A stretch of DNA of 64,000 nt, taken from assembly GCA_018857735.1 (NCBI GenBank), contig JABMCL010000332.1:80001-144000 (forward strand). The letters are read 5' to 3'. A program made the translations under genes and the position numbers. The notes beneath the pieces are model-generated. The model saw only the letters and a list, made by a program, of their open reading frames with translations, ran no database searches and was not told where the DNA came from. This DNA comes from Alviniconcha marisindica. Its lineage: Eukaryota > Mollusca > Gastropoda > Provannidae. The stretch's first letter is position 1. Each line of letters begins with the position of its first letter. Below are positions 50,322 through 62,500 of this stretch, piece by piece.

Positions 50322-51615
50322 ATGGCCGCGATTGTGCTACAAAGAGAGTGCAAAACAATCTCAATTTTAAGTGTTGTGGTGTTTGTTTTTCAGCTAATAA
50401 CAGAAGGTGGGTATAGTACTTGATCTTACTTATTCAGTCTGTGTTTAGAGGTCATGTCAGATGCTTAGATCTGCGTCTTAAAGTGGATCTTTGCGTGCCA
50501 AAGTCTGCTCTGCGGGTCTTCACGGCTCACCAAGTTTGTTTTTGTGGAGTGAAACAATGCCGAACTTTCAAGGATACGAAAAGACTGTAACCGATCGTGC
50601 ACTGCCTTATTAATCAGATTGACAGTTATGTTGATTCAGTCGAGTTTTAAAAGGACAGGTGCACTGTCATTTCACTGTACAGCTCTAGAGGCTGCACCCA
50701 AAGTTGTCTTTCTTTTACCCCCGTTTTGTTTTCTTTACCCCTCCAGTCAAGTGTGGGTCAAGTTTCAGACGTGACACACTGACAGTGATCAATGCTTTTA
50801 GTTACAAGTACAAACATTATGCTGGAAGCCTTGCTTGCAACATCTTTTCTTGATGGTGTTCGTTTGTTTGATGTTTGGTGTACTCGTCACTGAGTGACTG
50901 AGTGACTTAACAAATAGTTGCAGATTCATCAAATGTAGGCAGTAAGTATAATAAATTTGGATCCAAGGTGGACTTATCTTTAAAAAGACAGGAAAGAAGG
51001 AAGGTGTATAGTTGTTGATGGTTAATGTTTTGACTGCTTATGAAATTCGAAAGCCATGGGTCCAAACCATATTTATGCAGCTGTTTTCTGCATTCTCCCC
51101 ATGGTCAAACTTCATTAAGTCAGTAAGTTTCTGTAAAAAACAACAGCAAACAAGGCAAAAAGCAGCAACAAAAAACACAACAACAAAAGACCTGTTTAAT
51201 AAGTGCATTTAATGCCAGGACCGTCATCTACATTCTCAGAATATGAAAGTCCTATGTATTAAAAGTGACAACAGTGCACACATTTGGGCTGATGGCACTT
51301 GGCAGCTGATGAGAATTGAGACAGAGGTCCTGGTGCAATTCTGCAAACATTTCACCCACATTTTGATTAAGAGCTTTTAATTTAAACAAACACAGAAACA
51401 GAAAAAGACAGAAGATGGACTTTTTTGCAATCTTGTGCAAACAGCAACAGCAACTAATCCAAAATAAATAACCACAATTTGACAATAACAAAACAAAAAA
51501 CATCAACAGTAACTTACACAAAATAAATTAATAGCATCATTTTCTTAACTTAAGCAATGTGATCGGTTAGGAGCTGACTGCTTACTTTGTTACATTTTGG
51601 TTACAGTGTGTGTAA

Positions 51616-51685
<70 letters not shown>

Positions 51686-52734
51686 ATTTATGTATATGTT
51701 ACACAGGCAGTGGACTAGAGTGCTACTGTGACCCTTGCCCAGAGCATGCAACAAATAACACATGCACACTGCAGCCAGAAAGCAAGTGCTATGCAGCAGT
51801 GACTGTTGAAGACTTTGAGGATGTAAGGCTGGAGAAAAAAACATGGGGATGCTTACCCCCTGAAGAAAGTTCACTGATGCAGGTAAGCTTTTTCCTAAAA
51901 TAGTAAAAATATTTAACAAATTTAATGTGTTTTATGTTTTAATGTTCATATGGTTGAATGTTTTAAACTTGGGTTTGAACATTACAAAATACATACATGG
52001 TTCTGTTTGTTAGCAGTGGCTAAGACTAAGAGTAAGACTCTAAGAGCTAATTGATCAGCTATGTTCCTCTTGAAAAAGATGCCAGTGTGTCATCAATTAG
52101 CCTTCAGGAGCTGAATGCTGACATCATGACATCATGTAGTGAACCACTCATTTACAAACTTTGTAAATGCCCACAGTCACAGTTGAATGAATAAATTAAG
52201 GTTTGTCTTCAATTATCAATACCCTGCCATTGCTTATTTGAGAATATATATATCATAATTATGATATATGCTGCTAACCAGGGACCAGTTTGGTTGATTG
52301 TAGGTCAGACTTTTAGAATGACCATTGAGATTCTCTGTCTGACTGATGAAGTACTAACAAATCTTGTTCTTTTTTTTCTTCAGTGTAAAGGCAATTTTGT
52401 GCCTCATCGGATACCTAAGGCCATCGAGTGTTGCAGCAGTGGTGATAGATGTAATCAGTTCCTGGAACCCATTTACACTGAGAGGTCCACAACACTTGCG
52501 CCAGGTTTGTACATGACAAATGTTTGTAACTGGGAAGTTGTTCAACTTGTTGAATTGAAACTCTCAAAATCAGATAGATCATTTTATCGGATCTATAGAT
52601 CTGTATTGAAATATACTTTATTTGTTCACATGGCCTGTCACATGCAGTGCTTTTAGTAGTTTTATGTGTGCCTGTACACACAGCACACACTTGTATGCAT
52701 GCATGTGTACATCGTTACATGCATGTGCACACAG

Positions 52735-52791
<57 letters not shown>

Positions 52792-55700
52792 TGCACACAG
52801 ACACCCATGTGGGTGCATGTTAGGGGAAAGGGGAAAACTAAATTTTGCAAGCAGTGGGTCATTGATGAGTCTGATCAGGATGCACAACTCAGCAGGAGAA
52901 ATGACATCAGTGTGGGTTCAAGTTCTGTTGGCTTACTAGTTGCTATTGCTTAGACTAGAAGCAAGGAGAGAATTGTATATGAAGTGGGACCTGAATATCC
53001 AGACACAGATCATATAACCACTGCATTTTGACCTAATTCAAAGGTAATGGAATTGCCAAGTAGTGATATTTGCTGTTACAGTGTTGGTGTTAATCTGTAA
53101 AAATGCTAAATACACTCATGTACCAGATTTGAAAATCTGAATCAGGCACCAAGCCATAAAATTGTTTGTAAAATTGGCAGTCCGATTAGACAAAGTAAAC
53201 ATTGTGTCCCATTATTTTCTTTTTTAAAAAGAAAAGAAAAAAGGTAAATCCATCCGTAAAGCTAAAAGGTGAATTAATAATAATATTAATTATTATGAGG
53301 TCTGCATTTGGTAATTTAGTCATACTCATATCACCATTGGTTTGAGAAATATAATTATATTACATTATTAGTGCATACAACTATACTTTCAGACTCCTTT
53401 GGGGTGGGGTGGGTTGGGGGGATCCATTAATGCAGGCATATCTGTTTATTTGGAATCAAAGTGTTTGGATTAACCCTTTTCGTACAAAGTAATTCTGATT
53501 GAATTGCTTCCCCTAGCCCAGGTAATGTTGAGGCTAAAAAGAGAAGGGGGGATCCATAGGCATATCTGTTTATTTGGAATCAAAGTGTTTGGATTAACCC
53601 TTTTCGTACAAAGTAATTCTGATTGAATTGCTTCCCCTAGCCCAGGTAATGTTGAGGCTAAAAAGAGAAGGGGGGATCCATAGGCATATCTGTTTATTTG
53701 AAATTAAAGTGTTTGGATTAACCCCTTTCGTACAAAGTAATTCTGATTGAATTGCTTCCCCTAGCCCAGGTAATGTTGAGGCTAAAAAGAGAAGCCTAAA
53801 GTTGTGCCAGAGAAACTTAATAAAAATGCCCACAGTTTGATGGTTAAGTCATTAATATTACATTGTTGTTACCAGTATAATAAACCACTCTCTGACACTA
53901 GTGACACTGGCAGTTACACTCTCCTCTCATTTAATTTTTATATATATTTTTTTTTAGAGAAGTATATTCAGTTACAATGCTTCAGGAAAACTAACATTTC
54001 TTTGAGCAGCCATTGTGTTTTTTGATCTGTTTGAACACCAGCACAATGCAATACTTAGGAAGTAACAGAGTTCTCTCCCTTTATCAGAAAGCAGTTTGTT
54101 TATAAATAACTGGATTGAGATGGGCTGGTGTGTTTTTGAAGACAACCAGAAGTAGAGTTGGCAGAATGTGTGCCCCATTCCATGGGTGTCTTGACGTCCT
54201 TGAGCACAGCCAGAAGGAAGGAGGTACTCTTTTTATGGCACATAATTTGGTAATGCAGTTCCACTGTTTGTACAAGTAGTAATAGACTGATATGTGTTCA
54301 AGTTATTGTCAGTTGCACAATACATTCTTTTGTAATAAAAACCCATGGCATAAAATTTTGTTCCTTGAATTTATCAAATGTGTATTATCTGTGCTGAACA
54401 ATACCCTCATAAAAAGTTATTCATTATTGTTGAAATTTTGTGCAGAGCAAGAAATACCAAAGAAGTATGAAAACATGACACAGATTGCTTTACTGGTGTC
54501 GGTGACCGTGTGCCTCATCATCCTCATCATCACCAGTACTTTTGTCTTCCTCAGGTATTATTTCACAGCTTTTTGTGTGTGTGTGTGTGTGTGCTTTAAA
54601 ATTAAAGAGATCTGTTTGCGTTAGTTGCAGTCTGAAACTAGTGAAAGAGGGTTACATGTGATAAATTCTAGCAACAGAATTGTAGCTTTACCAAAAAACA
54701 CATGACATTTTACATACATACAATTTTGAAAACATGCTTACGGTTTTTTATCTGTCATTACAAAAATGAGAGCTTTGACATGCCACTCCTGTGCACGGCT
54801 ACTGACAGAGATCATGAACTGATAATAGTAACTGAAAATGCTATGTTTATGCTATTCTCAGGAGTCATTGTTTCTGTGCTTTCAATGAGTTAACAGCTTT
54901 TAGTGAGTTGACAGTGTATTGCTGTTCTTTCCATGTGCTTATTTCTGTTATTAACATGCTGTACAACTTATTTGTAGACATCTAAAACCCAACATATAAC
55001 TTGGCGCCCTAGGCCTAATCCTGTAACATTTTAATATTGCTGTATTTATTTATTTGGAAATATTTATCAGCAGTTTGCCTGTGGACTTGCACGCTAACCT
55101 TTTTGTGATTGTGTTCACTGCTAGATACAGGAGACGAGAGCTGCACCGCAAGCACCTGCTCGCGGAGGCAGAGAATGAGACATTTATCTCTGTTGGAGAC
55201 ACACTGCAGGACCTCATTGAACAGTCACAGAGCTCAGGGTCTGGATCAGGTCTTCCGCTACTGGTGAGATATTTGTGTGTCAGCCATACATCAGTCATGA
55301 GCAGGCAGGCTTTTTTGTGTGTTTTGCTTGATTTGTTCCAACTTCTCATAACTTTGCTTCAGTTGGCCAAGTCTAATTTAATCAGGAATTATATGGGTGG
55401 GGATTTGATCTCTGTGCTTGTGGCAGTTTGATCATCCTGAGGTCCATGTGCTTGAGAGTATGTTAAAATTTAATTAGTAACTAACAGACAAACTCTGTGT
55501 CAAACTGGACAAGGAAAAAGGAAAATGCACACTGACCAAGCACAACTTGTTTTTCAACAGTATGTGGTTTTAAACAGTGACTGCTTTGAGGCTTTTTTCA
55601 GATAATTTGATACTTGTATTAATTTAGCAAATGTGAGTGTGTGTTTTTAAAACAAAAATGAACGGCAATGGTAACTGTTTTACAGCTGTGTTTTTGTGCT

Positions 55701-56648
55701 GAAATTACAGAAAGTGGTTACGAAAATGTGTTTTGGACTATGTTTCTGAGGTAAATGGATATAGCCTCAAGAATATAGTTATATTAAGCATAGAAACTAA
55801 ACTGTATTTTCAAAATAAGAAAAGGAGTAAAAAGCAACAACAAAACCAACAGCCAGCTTCAAACCCAAATGTTGTTGAAAAAACAACAACAAAAAACCAG
55901 AAGGCTTTTGAAGTTGTGCTTTGTCCAACAGGCAGGCATGAATATTAATAGTTTAAGAATTTTCTTTTACAATGCACCATTGATTTTAGATTCAGTTTGG
56001 AAAATGGATCAGTAAGTGATTTGCTGGATCTGCCCATGCTGGTGCTCAGGTGTACATAACATCAGGCTGGCCTGACGCATACCACCAGTCTCTTGGTTGA
56101 TGCACCATGGGGCCTGTCAGAATATTCAGGGTGCTGACCGCCTGAAGTGTAGTTCCTTTAAGACCAAACCTGAAACGGGTACTGACGTGTTATTTTGTCT
56201 GTCATGTGCAGGTCCAGAGAACCATTGCGAAGCAGATTCATCTGGTGCGCAGCATCGGCAAAGGACGCTATGGGGAGGTGTGGAAAGGAAAGTGGCGAGG
56301 GGAGAATGTGGCTGTCAAGATTTTCTTCACCACGGAAGAGGCCAGCTGGTTCAGGGAAACTGAACTCTACCAGACGGTGCTGCTGCGCCATGAAAACATC
56401 CTGGGTAAGCGTCCGAAAGTCATGCAAGGGTGTAGCGATTCAGCGATAAGTACTAGTTGCGTGATCACCTGAGGATGAGTTGGATCATATCGCAGGGAAA
56501 CACATCAGGGTTGGTCCTGTCAGAAAACTGAAACTGACGTGTGTTTTCTCATTTTAAATTGACACTCTTTGACTTTAGGCAACTAACTTTAGTGATCAGA
56601 AGATTCTAATGCATTGTTTGGGAGGGAAGGAGAGTCACGCATACAGAT

Positions 56649-56700
<52 letters not shown>

Positions 56701-59553
56701 TGATTTCACATATGATTTCACTGTGGACTCAGATGCCCTTGGGTAGTTGCCATAGCAGTGTGGACATGGGGGGAATATTACTTTGGCCTGATGCTTTGTG
56801 AAAGTGGAGGTGGGAAACTATGTGTGATAAGCTTCCGTTGTTTCCTTTAAGGTTCTGTTTGATTGCATCTTTTATTTTTATATTTTTATATTCAGGGTTC
56901 ATCGCAGCTGATATCAAGGGCACAGGGTCATGGACACAGCTGTTTCTGATCACAGACTACCATGAGTATGGGTCACTTCATGACTATCTCCAGTCTCGTG
57001 TGTTGGACACCTCCGAAATGCTTATTCTCGCTCATTCAGCCATCTGTGGCCTGGCTCATTTGCACATCGAAATCTTTGGAACCAGGGGTAAGTTCTTCAA
57101 ATGTTTGGTGTTTTCAGTTTTTGGGTTGCATCTCCTTTAAATATGGCTGTGATAAAAGCGGAACAGAATATCAATTTGGGCATTCTCAGATATTGGTACT
57201 GGTGAGCACAAATGAGACCCAGTAGGCCTTAATGTGATAGAAATTTGAAGAGTTTGCAGAGCATCAAAGTGAAATTTAGATGGTTTTAGAGGTGATAGTT
57301 AGGAGAAAAAGAGAAGTGGAATTTGTGTAGGAAAGGAAGTTTCAACATAAGGGTTGGCAGGAACGAGTGGGAGGGATGGTGAAGATGAGGTGACCTGACT
57401 GTAGTCAGAGCAGGATTTTAACTGAGCATGTTTGTTTGCTGCAGGGAAGCCAGCCATTGCTCACAGGGACATCAAATCCAAGAACATCTTGGTGAAAAAG
57501 AACGGCACTTGCTGCATAGCTGACCTGGGACTGGCTGTTAGATATGTCAGGTGGGCACTGGACTTGGTGGACTTAGCAGTTTGTACACTTGCGAGCACAC
57601 ATTAAATGCATGCAAACACTTACGAACACCCACACGTGCATGCGTGCGCATCCACATGCAGACACACATGCACACATGCAAGCACACTGAGAGGATTATT
57701 TATTTACTGGCTTACACCAGTTTTTGCAGACCTTCACATACTTCTGGAAATGCAAAGCAGTTCTCGCCAGTAATGGAGATCAAGTTGTGCGCAGAGAATT
57801 GCACATCTTGTCTGTCCTTTGGTTTGCAGTCATTTGGTACTTTGTGGGCTGAAGAATAATGAGACTTTTTCATTTTCAGTTACAGTATAATTAGTAGTAT
57901 TAGTTTTGATATCTCAGAATACCTGATGAATTTGAGAAAGAAAATAGGACATCATCTTGATTCACATCTGAGGGAAACTTGACACTGAGTTCCGTGTGTA
58001 ATTATCAGAGCCTTCTTTTTGTGTGTGTATTTATTGACCCCTGCCTAAGCTGTTGTCTAACATTCCTTTCTGATTTGCTCCACAAACAGCGAATCCAATG
58101 AGGTTGACGTGGCCCCAAACCCACGGCAGGGCACAAAGCGCTACATGGCTCCGGAGGTCCTGGAGATGGTTCTCAATGTGAAGAATTTTGACGCCTTCAA
58201 GCAAGCAGACATGTATGCCTTTGGTCTGGTGATGTGGGAAATTGCACGCTGTTGTGCTGTAGCAGGTAAGGCTGGGTTGGAAGTTTTACACAGAATGTCA
58301 CACAGAATGATATCGATCCCCAGCAGTGGAGTACTGTGCAGATGGTTATAGGCAGAGTGGTGGAGTAGGTGCAGAGACAGTCTTGATATTCCAGAGCAGT
58401 CAATCATTTTTGCTTTTAAGCCTGGGTAGGTCAGAATATATCTTCATGTATTCCACCTGCTGCAGGGAACTGGCCCTTTGTAATTTCAGTCTTTTCAGTT
58501 CATTCAGCTTCCTTTTATTACGTCATGAATATAGTAAACTATTTAACAGCTTAGCAGCGTGGTTTGTAGTTTAGTTTTGGTGAAGTTTCATTGATTAGGA
58601 CAGTGTTGGTTTGTTAGAACTTTGACTTTTGTTCAGATTTTTTTGCTTTTTAAAGTTGTGTTTTGCTGTGGTACTGTTTTGCGGATTGACTTTCATGGTT
58701 GGCTGGGCAGTAGACATGAAGTAACTGGCTGCCCTCTCTCAGCTTGCTGGTTTTAACACGGCTTCTGCATGGACGGATTGATGCTTGCTGCACAATTTAT
58801 CGCTGCTTTCCTCAGTTGATGATTGGTGTTTGACTGCACACAGGTGTGGTGGAGGAGTACCAGGTCCCCTTCTACAACTGCCTGCCTCATGACCCCAGCT
58901 TTGAGGATGTGAGAAAAGTTGTGTCTGTTGACAGAATTCGACCTGACATTCCCGACCGATGGCAGGAAGACCAGGTTAGAACAGATGTCTTGTATAATTA
59001 TGTAGAGTGCTCCATAGTGGTCTTGATATAGGTTGAATTGTTTTGATATTTTGGTTGATGGTACCTATGGAGTTTGGGTTAGACTTGTACATTTTGTTCT
59101 AGACTGATAAGTGAAGACCATTTGTACATTTTGTTCTAGACTGATAAGTGTAAAGACCATCGGTCAGAAAGACCCCTCTCTTGTTTTGTTCAAAGCTAAA
59201 CTCCCTGAGCACCTGGTCTCCTTGGCGATCAGTAAGAGTAGTGGGTGGGTTGTGACTCCACTCGGGTACTGTATTGCCAGGTATACAACTGTTTTTCAAA
59301 GCAAGGTCTGAGTTACATACCTAAGAATTGGACAATTTGATTTTTGGAAAGCATGATGTACATAGATTAGTTACTGTGTTCCGACCTAATCTGACCGTAT
59401 GTTGTGTTGCAGATCATGAAAGTCATGGTCAAGGTCATGTGTGAGTGTTGGAGTGGCAACCCAGCAGCCCGTCTGACAGCGCTTCGTGTGAAGAAAACCT
59501 TGAGCAAGCTGAACGAGCTTCACACATCATTGCTTCCCAGCATCAAATCTTGA
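50322..59553 (+). CDS. BMPR1: BMP type I receptor, ALK3/ALK6 class (11 exons, 522 aa)
   Basis: Exons: 50322-50406, 51707-51882, 52384-52504, 54446-54554, 55125-55263, 56212-56404, 56896-57087, 57445-57550, 58090-58265, 58844-58974, 59413-59553. GT-AG throughout; the total is 1569 nt with matching phases. It is a serine/threonine kinase receptor of the plasma membrane. It binds BMP ligands with a type II receptor, is activated by phosphorylation in its GS box, and phosphorylates Smad1/5-type proteins. Order: signal peptide (about 1-28), cysteine-rich ectodomain with CC-x5-CN at 103-111, membrane span about 140-162, GS box SGSGSG at 201-206, kinase about 221-510. GKGRYGEV is at 226-233, Lys246, catalytic Asp347 in HRDIKSKN, and DLG at 365-367. 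The loop between strands 4 and 5 ([10 protein letters not shown], 280-289) is the BMPR1A/BMPR1B type that selects Smad1/5, unlike ALK2 or ALK4/5. The gene end VKKTLSKL is typical. A single invertebrate orthologue of the ALK3/6 pair (thickveins-like) is likely. Confidence 0.96.
51623..51682. repeat. TA microsatellite just before BMPR1 exon 2
   Basis: Pure TA run of 60 bp ending 24 bases before the exon 2 acceptor. It occupies the branch-point zone, so the usual pyrimidine tract is nearly absent (TATGTTACACAG). Confidence 0.95.
51707..52504 (+). other. BMPR1: BMPR1 exons 2-3: ligand-binding ectodomain
   Basis: Exon 2 ([20 protein letters not shown] and onward) and exon 3 ([17 protein letters not shown] and onward) encode a three-finger fold with about ten cysteines and the CC-SSGDR-CN signature of TGF-beta receptor ectodomains. 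The short linker after CN leads to the membrane span. Confidence 0.9.
52736..52788. repeat. AC microsatellite in BMPR1 intron 3
   Basis: AC run of about 53 bp. Confidence 0.95.
53429..53795. repeat. Tandem array of three 124-bp units in BMPR1 intron 3
   Basis: GGCATATCTGTTTATTTG begins at about 53434, 53559 and 53683. Units are almost identical, joined by GAGAAGGGGGGATCCAT. Each contains TTGCTTCCCCTAGCCCAGGT, an acceptor-like stretch immediately followed by a donor-like GTAATG. Very recent expansion. Confidence 0.95.
54446..54554 (+). other. BMPR1: BMPR1 exon 4: transmembrane segment
   Basis: After a short juxtamembrane [13 protein letters not shown] come about 23 hydrophobic residues ([20 protein letters not shown]), then Leu-Arg, beginning the basic cytoplasmic side continued in exon 5 ([10 protein letters not shown]). 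Confidence 0.92.
55125..55263 (+). other. BMPR1: BMPR1 exon 5: juxtamembrane and GS box
   Basis: Contains [20 protein letters not shown] and then GSGLPLL. The Ser/Gly stretch SGSGSG is the segment phosphorylated by type II receptors in the family; the Leu-Pro that follows binds FKBP12-type inhibitors. Confidence 0.93.
56650..56697. repeat. AC microsatellite in BMPR1 intron 6
   Basis: AC run of about 48 bp. Confidence 0.95.
59085..59158. repeat. Tandem duplication, unit about 37 bp, BMPR1 intron 10
   Basis: TTGTACATTTTGTTCTAGAC followed by TGATAAGTG(T)AAGACCA occurs twice in succession. Confidence 0.92.
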
Positions 59554-62500
59554 AACCACTCACATCATCATGCAGGTCTTGAGTTGCAAACAAAAAATCA
59601 ACACACACTTCTCATCAACTCGCTGTGTGACTGCGTCACTTTTGGCAGGAATCAGGGTCAAAGTGAATAGGCTATCACGGTCAGTGAGTTCTTGTATTTT
59701 TGGATGGCGGCTGATGAAAGAGGGAGCAAGTTAGTGGATTTGTAATCTTGCGCTTCATCGGCGTTTGAAGGATGGTCTAGCATCTCGGCATCAGTTCTTC
59801 TCCTATCAGAGGATTCTTGTTCATCGCCCTCATTTCTGGTGTCACATCCCAGTTTGTCTGGCCCTGCAATGATGCTGCCACTGTTTGTGGTGTTCGCGGT
59901 GTTTGAGCATTAGCACAGTCTTGAGTGAGCTGTGTTGATAAAGTAGGACAGAAAGTGGCTAGGCTGGAAGGTGGGGGCTTGTTTTGGTCACAAGAAATTT
60001 TATCATCGAATGAAGCCAGGTGAGGGGAATGGGTACTTTGCAAGCACAATTTTGTTACCTGGGGAGGGGAAGTAAGTTGGAAATGTATACAATCTAGTGT
60101 ACAGCGCGCACACTGCACAAAGATGTTATTTCTTCCTGTGGGACTGACTGCTGTCCAGGTCCACTTTGAGACGGTACCTGTTTTAGAAGAGTTTTTATTT
60201 GGTTATTTTTTGTTTTATAGTTCTTAATAATGATATTTGCTTTTTTGAGACACAAACAGGTGCATGCCTCCATTTGAACAGCTGAATTTGGTTTTACTTC
60301 AAGAGGAAAAATGGCTGTTGAATCGAAAAAATGATGGGAAAATGTGACTAAGCTTTTTGTGTAGCTTTAAAAAAGAAGAATCCTTTCTTTTGATGAGCAG
60401 AAATAACCTTAAAACAAACAAAAAAGCCACCCCTCTCAAGCCATGGTTTTGATTTCATGCAGTGTTTGGAGAGGCAACAATACTCATTTTTGTCATACAT
60501 TTTAAATTGAACCTACAGCTAACTGTGCAAATTCTGTCCAATATTTTAGAAGGTTTTCTTTTGAACATACCATGCGTTTACACCAGTTGTCGAAGAGCAT
60601 TGTTTTGAGTGTTGTGTCTGGGGAAGTTAGGATACGGATGGGCAAACCGCAAGCAGACCACCTTTGGTTGTGCAGCAGGAAATACCCTGGTCTCCAATCA
60701 GTAAGCAATAAGCAGCAAGCATGCTTCGTGAACCCTTGGCTGCCAGTGTTGACCCATTAAACCATGAGTATTCAGACTGGACCATTTGCATCACACGGGT
60801 CTAAGCCAAGGTGGTGGATGTTGGTAGCTATGACATATTGGGAGCCGCTAGTATTCGTAAGACACTGTTTCATCACTTGAGCCAAAGCTGAGGAGATGGA
60901 TGTGGGTGCATATGAAGTTAGGGAAATAGCGTTGAGTCCGTTTATGGATTGTAGCTCCATTGGTACAGCTTACTTGGTGTGATAGTGGATGAGAGCTCCT
61001 TGACCCAGTGATAGTGTTTCTGGGTCACCAGTCAGCTTATACAGCTTAGGTCAGGCAATGAACTTCAGATGTGTAAACTGACTCACTGAGATCATAATGG
61101 AAGACTGGAAAAATGGGTAAAAGTGAACCTATACAATAGACAGGAAAAACTCAAAAAGGGATAAAAGTGAACCTATACAAATACCACATAATTTTATGAT
61201 TGAGCGTACTAACCACTTTTTCCTGTATGTTTGATGTAACAGTTGAGTTGTTTACAAATTCTACTAACACATCCTTGGACATGGCTGCTAATACCTCATT
61301 GTACTTACTGTTATATACTGTTTTCCTCAGTTTGTAAATAATCATCAGGACATTGTACATACACATCACTACTCAAAGACATAAAGATCTGGAATGTATA
61401 TTTTGAAATGTACTTAATAGTGTCCTTGATTTGTAAGTTCAGCATCTCTGGTTTCTGTTTCAGCTCTCACAGTGTTTGATGAAAATAAGGAGTTTTTATT
61501 CTTCCACGCATTTATTATTTATGATGTAGATTATGCCAGTCTTAAATGTGCCTGCACCACAGTTTTACTGCAAAACAGTCTGTTGTATAAACAGTGAAGA
61601 GCTTGATGCCATTCAGTTTTCACAGTTGACAACTTAAATAGAATGCTTCTTGTCCATGCCACCAAAAGATCAGTTATGTATGTGCATACATATATATATA
61701 AATTCAATGGCGTCCACCACAAGACCTGTGAGCACAGACCCAGGCAGTCAGGAAATTCTTCAGAAGGGAGTGTGCCTTTTCAGCACAAACACATGTTGGC
61801 TGCCCTCAGTTGTTGGCAAACTTGCCATTTGTTTGGGAGGTGAATGTGAATATCATTATGAACTGCTTGACACACACATGAACATGATGGCGTGATGGTT
61901 ACCATTTTTATGCCTCCTTGTTGTCACGTAGCAAGAAACATGCATAAGCTTCCCATCCCCATAGGAACCTGCACTGGGGTGCTTGACGTAGAAAGTAAGG
62001 TCTCATTAAGCTGTCAGAGGTCGCATCTTTAAACCTGGTAGAGTTGATTGAAATATAAGCTCTTCATGTGCGTTGCCTCTCAGGAACTCGGCCTTTCAAT
62101 TTCCACCTTCCCACAACATTTTTGTTTTCTTCCCCATTTTGTTCCTGCAGTCCTCTTCAAATAATGCAACATGTGTCATAACGAGTGGATCAGATGTCTA
62201 TCTATTTCACCCTTGGGATTAAAAAAAAATTCAGTTCATCCAAATATGGCATTGTTTTTCCTCTTCATTATTATTCAGGCATAGGATTCTTCAGACAGTG
62301 GTATGGAATATGACTGTTCTGAAAATGGGAGAAGGTGGCTTCTGCTGTTATAGTTGATGTGTTAGGCCTAATTTGTTTTAGGGGATATCATACTATTTAA
62401 ACTTTCATGCCACCAGTCTGCTTACTATTCAACGTAATTGAGTGAATCCGCGTTGACTGTAATCTTATAATGACAAGAATGTATGCACCAGTGTCCACAG

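Larger units (their letters stand above)
56212..59553 (+). other. BMPR1: BMPR1 exons 6-11: kinase domain
   Basis: Six exons encode the whole catalytic domain: ATP loop and Lys246 in exon 6; [11 protein letters not shown] and the Smad-specificity loop in exon 7; [18 protein letters not shown] and DLG in exon 8. The activation segment [11 protein letters not shown] is in exon 9, with [24 protein letters not shown] is in exon 10; [20 protein letters not shown] is in exon 11. All residues needed for catalysis are present. Confidence 0.93.
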
